Notes under the pieces: model-generated
Database searches by the model: none
What the model was told of the DNA's origin: nothing
The model's input: only the letters and a program-made list of their open reading frames with translations
Part shown: piece by piece, positions 59,331 to 64,000 of the stretch
Layout: each line of letters opens with the position of its first letter
Numbering within the stretch: position 1 is the stretch's first letter
Made by a program: the position numbers and the translations under genes
From: an uncultured Devosia sp.
Lineage (GTDB): Bacteria > Pseudomonadota > Alphaproteobacteria > Rhizobiales > Devosiaceae
NCBI RefSeq assembly: GCF_946479885.1
Contig: NZ_CAMLHM010000016.1
Location: 4,095-68,094 of the forward strand
Direction of reading: 5' to 3'
Length of the DNA stretch: 64,000 bases

Positions 59331-60371
59331 ATGAAGGCGAGGCTATTGCGAGCGGGATTGATGCTGTTCGCCATGCTGGCGGCCGGACCGGCTTTGGCTC
59401 AGATCACCGTGCTCGACCAGGCCCAGGATGCGGCGCCGCAAGCAGGGGCGCCCGCCGAACCGGAAGCGCCGCCGCCGCCCTGCGGCACCCAGCCGCTCAC
59501 CATTGCCCGCATGGCCTGGCCCTCGGCCGAATTGCTGGCGGAAATCCATGCCCGCGTCCTGGCGCGCGCCTTTGGCTGCCAGGTGCAGGTGGCGCCGGGA
59601 GACCTTGCCGCCACCGCGTCCTCGATGGGCTCGACAGGGCAACCCGCCGTGGCGCCGGAAATGTGGGCAACCCGCGTCGCCGATGTGTGGAATGCCGGCG
59701 TCGAGGCGCAGATGCTGCGCCCGGCAGCACCCACCTACAAGGAAACGCAGTTCGAGGGCTGGTTCCTGCCCGATTACGTGACACTGGCGCATCCCGAACT
59801 GACCGGCGCCACCGGTCTCGCCGCAGCCCTGCCGACCTGGAACGGCGGGGCGCCCGTGCGCTTTATCTCCTGCCCGCCCGATTGGGCCTGCGCCCTGATC
59901 AATCGCAACCTGCTACGGGCACTGGGTCTGACGGGCCTGGTCGAGGTGATCGAGCCGGCCACCCGTTTCGAAATGGATACGCTGATCGCCGAAGCCGTGA
60001 GCCGCAGCGAGCCGATACTCTTCTATTATTGGCAGCCCAATGCCGTGCTGAGCCAGTTCAACTTTGTGCCGCTCGACATGGGCGCCTATGACGAGGAGGC
60101 GGCCAAGTGCCTGGCGCGCGTAGCCTGCCCCACGCCGTTGCCGAGCGCGTTTCCTGAAGAGACCGTTGTGGTGGCGCTGGCCGAATGGGTGTTTACCGAC
60201 ATTCCCGCCATCGCCGGCTATTTCCAGCGCTCGAGCCTTGATCTCACCGAGATGAACAGGTTGCTGGCCCAGCTCAACGAGCCGGGTGCCACGGTCGAGG
60301 GCGTTGCCGACCGTTTTGTCGCCGAGCAGCAGGGCATCTGGCAACGCTGGGTTGGTACGCCCGCCCAATAG
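59331..60371 (+). CDS. OpuAC/ProX-type glycine betaine-like binding protein
   Basis: This 346-residue exported protein has a signal peptide (K-A-R-L-L-R followed by a hydrophobic core and A-L-A-Q). A Pro/Ala-rich linker leads into an OpuAC-type binding domain: I-A-R-M-A-W-P-S-A, later F-E-G-W-F-L-P-D-Y-V, and I-L-F-Y-Y-W-Q-P-N-A. Aromatic residues like these form the cation-pi box for quaternary ammonium ligands in ProX/OpuAC. Four cysteines, among them those of I-S-C-P-P-D-W-A-C and K-C-L-A-R-V-A-C, suggest disulfides. No permease or ATPase gene adjoins it, so it is an orphan binding protein. ATG 59331 puts the signal peptide at the start. Confidence 0.85.
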   Translation: MKARLLRAGLMLFAMLAAGPALAQITVLDQAQDAAPQAGAPAEPEAPPPPCGTQPLTIARMAWPSAELLAEIHARVLARAFGCQVQVAPGDLAATASSMGSTGQPAVAPEMWATRVADVWNAGVEAQMLRPAAPTYKETQFEGWFLPDYVTLAHPELTGATGLAAALPTWNGGAPVRFISCPPDWACALINRNLLRALGLTGLVEVIEPATRFEMDTLIAEAVSRSEPILFYYWQPNAVLSQFNFVPLDMGAYDEEAAKCLARVACPTPLPSAFPEETVVVALAEWVFTDIPAIAGYFQRSSLDLTEMNRLLAQLNEPGATVEGVADRFVAEQQGIWQRWVGTPAQ

Positions 60372-60497
60372 GTCGTCGCGATCCTGTCATCCCAAATGTG
60401 TATGATGATCGGCCGCGTTTGCTAACTGATTGTTTTATATACAATTTTGTTGGCGCTTAACGTCGTCTTCAGATTTGGTGCCGATAAATTGGGGCCC

Positions 60498-62024
60498 ATG
60501 TCTGGATCACCGCCGACCATGAATCCCGATTTCTCATCCATTCTCGCTGGTTACCGCCGCATCGCCATCGCGGCCGCTGTGGTCGTCATCGGCATCGTCA
60601 CGGCGCGGATCGTGGTGTTTTTTGGACTGGCCGGGCCGGCTTTCGTAAACGTGCTGCCTGCCGCAAGCCTGCTGACGGGTCTGCTGCTGCTTGCCATACT
60701 CGGCTATGGTCACCGCTGGCTTTCGCGACGCCTCAGGGGCATCCAGCGGCAGGTGCAGGAAGCGCAGGCGCAGAATAATCGCGACGCGCTGACCGGTGTT
60801 TTTACGCGGGCCTATTTTCTGGACGCCCTGGCTGCGCATGTGTTCCACGGCTCGCAGACGCCGGTGGGCTATCTGCAGCTTGATATGGACAATCTCAAGA
60901 TCCTCAATGACAGCGCCGGCCATTCGGCGGGCGATGCGGCACTGGTCCATCTGGGCCGGATCATCAGTCAGGTGGTGCCAGGCGCCCTGGTCGGGCGGCT
61001 GGGGGGCGACGAATTCGGCATCATGATACCGGGCCACGACAACAAGGCTGCCTTGCGTCGCCTGGGCGAAGCGCTGCTGCGGGCATTGGAGCGGCCGGTC
61101 AACATTTCCGGCAGGGCGGTGCGCCTTTCGGCCTCGATTGGCGTGGCACTGTCGCCGCAGGATGCGGTCGATGTGCCGGACCTGGTCACCAAGGCGGACC
61201 TGGCGCTCTACAAGGCCAAGAAGAACGGGCGCCATGCGGTGGTGGGCTTTGATCCCGACATGCTGGGCGACGAGCGGCACCGGCGGTTCGTCGAGCGTGA
61301 GCTGCGGGCCGCGCTGCTCATGGAAGAGCTGGAGCTGCATTACCAGCCGGTATTTGGCGTGGACATGACCATTCGCTCGCATGAGGCGCTGGTGCGCTGG
61401 CGCCATCAGGTGCGCGGCATGATCCCGCCGGCCCAGTTCATCCCGATTGCCGAGGAAAGCGACCTGATCGGCAAGCTGGGCGAATGGGTGCTGCGCCGCG
61501 CCTGCAGTGACATGGAAGCGCGGGGCGGATTGCCAGTTGCGGTCAACGTCTCGCCAGTGCAACTGCGCCAGGCCGATTTTGCTCGCAGCTTCGCGGCCAT
61601 CCTCCAGGAGACCGGCACAAACCCCGGTTCCATAATCGTGGAAGTGACCGAGACGGTGCCGCTCGATGCCGGGGAAATCGAGATGGCCAACCTGGCTGCC
61701 TTGCGCAAGCTGGGCGTACGGATCGCCATCGACGATTTCGGCGCCGGCCATGCGAGCCTGCAGTATCTGCGCGGCTTTGCCTTCGACATCATCAAGATCG
61801 ACCGCAGCTATGTCGCCAATATGGGCAGCAGCCGCATCGACGGCATGATCATCGCGGCGGTCTGCGACATCGCGCGCGCGCTGCCGGTGGAGGTGGTGGC
61901 CGAGGGCATCGAGACCCCGGAGCAGTTTACGCAACTGCGGCAGGCCGGATGCACCGGCTTCCAGGGCTATCTGCTCGGCCGCCCCCAGGCCCTGGACAAA
62001 GCGGGTACTGCGGTCGCTGCCTGA
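60498..62024 (+). CDS. membrane GGDEF-EAL bifunctional cyclic-di-GMP protein
   Basis: This 508-residue protein has two N-terminal membrane helices (~17-36 and ~45-63) and a short helical linker. A GGDEF domain has intact G-G-D-E-F at 169-173. An EAL domain has intact E-A-L at 296-298 and further metal/substrate motifs (N-V-S-P-V-Q-L, E-V-T-E-T, D-D-F-G-A-G, E-G-I-E-T). Both active sites look complete, so it may make and degrade c-di-GMP, with one activity dominant in vivo. The sequence before the GGDEF domain carries no R-x-x-D inhibitory site. ATG 60498 is chosen; 60519 is an alternative. Confidence 0.92.
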   Translation: MSGSPPTMNPDFSSILAGYRRIAIAAAVVVIGIVTARIVVFFGLAGPAFVNVLPAASLLTGLLLLAILGYGHRWLSRRLRGIQRQVQEAQAQNNRDALTGVFTRAYFLDALAAHVFHGSQTPVGYLQLDMDNLKILNDSAGHSAGDAALVHLGRIISQVVPGALVGRLGGDEFGIMIPGHDNKAALRRLGEALLRALERPVNISGRAVRLSASIGVALSPQDAVDVPDLVTKADLALYKAKKNGRHAVVGFDPDMLGDERHRRFVERELRAALLMEELELHYQPVFGVDMTIRSHEALVRWRHQVRGMIPPAQFIPIAEESDLIGKLGEWVLRRACSDMEARGGLPVAVNVSPVQLRQADFARSFAAILQETGTNPGSIIVEVTETVPLDAGEIEMANLAALRKLGVRIAIDDFGAGHASLQYLRGFAFDIIKIDRSYVANMGSSRIDGMIIAAVCDIARALPVEVVAEGIETPEQFTQLRQAGCTGFQGYLLGRPQALDKAGTAVAA

Positions 62025-62132
62025 CCCCGGCGACAGCCGCATGACAGGTTGGCCCTTCGTCTTTGTTGCATCCCGAGCAAGCGCACGGATATAAGGAGGC
62101 GGGGAAGCCTTGACGGCAGCGGGAGTAGTGAC

Positions 62133-62549
62133 TTGGATTTGAAGCGCATCAACGATCACGTCAGCGTTTCCGGGCAGATACAGCCCGCTGATATTGCAGC
62201 GCTCAAAGCCGCCGGTTTCGTCGCCATCGTGAACAACCGCCCTGATGGCGAGTCGCCGGACCAGCCTGCCGGCGCTGAGATCGAAGCGGCCGCCAAGGCA
62301 GCCGGGCTTGCCTATTATGCCATTCCACTCGGCCGTGAGGGGGTTTCCTCCGACATGGTCGAAAAGACCAAATCCGTGCTCGAGGGGAGCGCGGGTCCGG
62401 TCTTCTGCTTCTGCCGTTCGGGGACGCGCTCGACTACCTTGTGGGCGCTGAGCCAGGCGGGAGAAATGGAAGCCGGCGAGATCATTCGTGAGGCGGCCGA
62501 GGCCGGCTATGACATGAGCCACCTCGCCGGCCACCTCAGCCGCGACTAG
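62133..62549 (+). CDS. DUF442/TIGR01244 family phosphatase (beta-lactamase-hydrolase-like)
   Basis: This 138-residue protein has the dual-specificity-phosphatase-like fold of the BLH N-terminal/TIGR01244 family: I-V-N-N-R-P-D-G-E near residue 35 and the phosphate loop C-R-S-G-T-R-S with Cys94. Relatives are fused or linked to sulfide-handling enzymes (persulfide dioxygenase, SQR), but no such genes are nearby. The start is TTG 62133, behind GGGAG and immediately before the conserved N-terminus; ATG 62049 would add 28 unconserved residues. Confidence 0.85.
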   Translation: MDLKRINDHVSVSGQIQPADIAALKAAGFVAIVNNRPDGESPDQPAGAEIEAAAKAAGLAYYAIPLGREGVSSDMVEKTKSVLEGSAGPVFCFCRSGTRSTTLWALSQAGEMEAGEIIREAAEAGYDMSHLAGHLSRD

Positions 62550-62649
62550 ATCTGCTTTCGACGGTTGGACGGGCAACCGTTCGTACCGTCCGCCTACCTG
62601 AGCCGGACCCTCTGCGGGTCCTCAACCCCTTCTGCTCGGACGGACCTTT

Positions 62650-64000
62650 ATGCCCATCAAGAAAATCCTCGTCGCCAACCGCAGCGAAATCGCCATCCGC
62701 GTGTTCCGCGCCGCCAATGAGCTTGGGCTTAAGACCGTGGCGGCCTATGCTGAAGAAGACAAGCTGGCGCTGCATCGCTTCAAGGCCGACGAGGCCTACC
62801 TGATCGGCAAGGGCAAGGGTCCGGTCGAGGCGTATCTGCAGATCGACGAATATATCCGCATCGCCCGTATTTCGGGCGCTGATGCGATCCATCCGGGCTA
62901 TGGCCTGCTGTCGGAATCGCCGGAATTCGTCGATGCCTGCGAGGATGCCGGCATCATCTTCATCGGCCCGCGCGCCCAGACCATGCGCGACCTCGGCAAC
63001 AAGGTTGCCGCCCGCAACATGGCGATCGCCTCCAAGGTGCCGGTGGTGCCCGCCACCGAGGCGCTGCCGGACGATCCCAACGAGATCAAGCGGCTGGCCG
63101 CCGAGATCGGCTACCCGTTGATGCTCAAGGCATCATGGGGTGGCGGTGGTCGCGGCATGCGCCGCATCATGGACGAGAGCACGCTGATCGCCGAGGTCTC
63201 GGAAGGCAAGCGCGAGGCCAAGGCCGCTTTCGGCAAGGACGAGATGTATCTCGAAAAGCTGATCGAGCGTGCCCGCCATGTCGAGGTGCAGCTGATCGGC
63301 GACGACCATGGCAACCTGGTGCATCTTTATGAGCGCGACTGCTCGGTGCAGCGGCGCAACCAGAAGGTGGTCGAGCGGGCTCCCGCGCCCTATCTCGACG
63401 ACAAGGTGCGCAAGGAGCTGACCGACGCTGCGGTGCGCCTGGGCAATGCCGCCAGCTATCGCGGCGCCGGCACCGTCGAATTCCTCATGGATGCCGATAC
63501 CGACAAGTTCTACTTCATCGAGGTGAACCCGCGCATCCAGGTGGAGCATACCGTCACCGAGGAAGTGACCGGCATCGACATCGTCAAGGCGCAGATCCAC
63601 CTGCTTGACGGCGCCGTGATCGGCACCCCGGAATCGGGCGTGCCGCTGCAGCAGGACATTCGGCTCAACGGCAATGCCATCCAGTGCCGGGTGACGACCG
63701 AAGATCCCGAGCAGAACTTCATCCCCGACTATGGCCGCATCACTGCCTATCGCGGCGCCACCGGTTTTGGCGTGCGCCTCGATGGCGGCACGGCCTATGC
63801 CGGCGCGGTCATCACCCGCTACTATGATCCGCTGCTCGAAAAGGTGACCTGCTGGGCGCCATCGGCCGAGGAAGCCATCGCCCGCATGCACCGCGCCTTG
63901 CGCGAATTCCGCATCCGCGGCGTGTCGACCAACCTGGCTTTCCTCGAAAACATCATCACCCACCCGGACTTTGTCGAGAACCGCTACACGACGCGCTTCA
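62650..64000 (+). CDS. pyc: pyruvate carboxylase, N-terminal part (runs off the window)
   Basis: The first 450 residues are a biotin carboxylase domain: K-K-I-L-V-A-N-R-S-E-I-A-I-R-V at the start, G-A-D-A-I-H-P-G-Y-G-L-L-S-E, the ATP-grasp glycine loop G-G-G-G-R-G-M, and E-V-N-P-R-I-Q-V-E-H. The V-F-R-A-A-N-E-L-G start and the D-I-V-K-A-Q-I form favour pyruvate carboxylase over acetyl-CoA carboxylase AccC or propionyl-CoA carboxylase. The carboxyltransferase and biotinyl domains would lie beyond 64000. It makes oxaloacetate from pyruvate for anaplerosis. The ~100 bp upstream leader contains GC-rich hairpins. Confidence 0.92.
   Translation, partial: MPIKKILVANRSEIAIRVFRAANELGLKTVAAYAEEDKLALHRFKADEAYLIGKGKGPVEAYLQIDEYIRIARISGADAIHPGYGLLSESPEFVDACEDAGIIFIGPRAQTMRDLGNKVAARNMAIASKVPVVPATEALPDDPNEIKRLAAEIGYPLMLKASWGGGGRGMRRIMDESTLIAEVSEGKREAKAAFGKDEMYLEKLIERARHVEVQLIGDDHGNLVHLYERDCSVQRRNQKVVERAPAPYLDDKVRKELTDAAVRLGNAASYRGAGTVEFLMDADTDKFYFIEVNPRIQVEHTVTEEVTGIDIVKAQIHLLDGAVIGTPESGVPLQQDIRLNGNAIQCRVTTEDPEQNFIPDYGRITAYRGATGFGVRLDGGTAYAGAVITRYYDPLLEKVTCWAPSAEEAIARMHRALREFRIRGVSTNLAFLENIITHPDFVENRYTTRF

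Overview
The window looks like chromosomal DNA of a GC-rich alphaproteobacterium in the Hyphomicrobiales, most plausibly a Devosia-like organism. The genus is an inference from gene style. The evidence is a rhizobial-type chemotaxis cluster (STAS protein, CheY, CheA, CheW, CheR, CheB, CheY2, CheD and a CheT-like protein), polyamine and branched-chain ABC transporters, abundant GC-rich intergenic palindromes, and dense gene packing with many 4-base ATGA overlaps. No replication origin, rRNA operon, prophage structural module, CRISPR array or conventional IS transposase is visible.

Layout. 1-5040: two transglutaminase-like genes, a CPA2/Kef-type antiporter with a long acidic tail, an Rrf2 regulator, and a small DUF559 endonuclease gene bracketed by inverted copies of a 45-46 bp palindromic repeat. 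5057-10358: purU, a 23-codon small ORF with an unusually strong ribosome binding site, and a four-gene polyamine-type ABC transporter, all on the minus strand. 10780-16465: psuG-psuK (pseudouridine breakdown), a repeat-rich 0.5 kb gap, three small genes, an M20 peptidase and a GntR regulator. 16477-18392: two peptidoglycan-active enzymes (GH19 and CHAP, each with a peptidoglycan-binding domain) next to tRNA-Ala(CGC). 18449-23641: oxidoreductases, including a reductase divergent from a TetR gene with a perfect operator between them.

23873-48846 is a 25 kb chemotaxis region. A STAS-cheY-cheA-cheW operon ends at a terminator. Two membrane-protein genes and a divergent cheT-like/cheD pair follow, then an atypical MCP gene, cheR-cheB, cheY2, and six consecutive large MCP genes. 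The six have different sensor domains (single- and double-Cache-like) but nearly the same HAMP and signalling halves. Five end in a W-x-x-F tail of the type that tethers CheR/CheB. One of them (37712-39307) has lost the kinase-control tip through an in-frame deletion.

48960-64000: a DUF1801-type protein and methylglyoxal synthase; a livGFHM operon whose likely binding protein (livK) lies 4.3 kb away on the other strand; between them a Xre-RES toxin-antitoxin pair with its own operator, a DHFR-like reductase, a TetR-SDR pair and a methyltransferase. After livK come an orphan OpuAC/ProX-type binding protein, a GGDEF-EAL protein, a DUF442/TIGR01244-type phosphatase and the 5' part of pyruvate carboxylase, which runs off the end.

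The most unusual items are the repeat-bracketed DUF559 gene (a possible small mobile unit), the tip-less MCP, the CheZ-like small protein that shares its C-terminal E-L-F tail with CheD, and the 23-codon ORF between the polyamine operon and purU.
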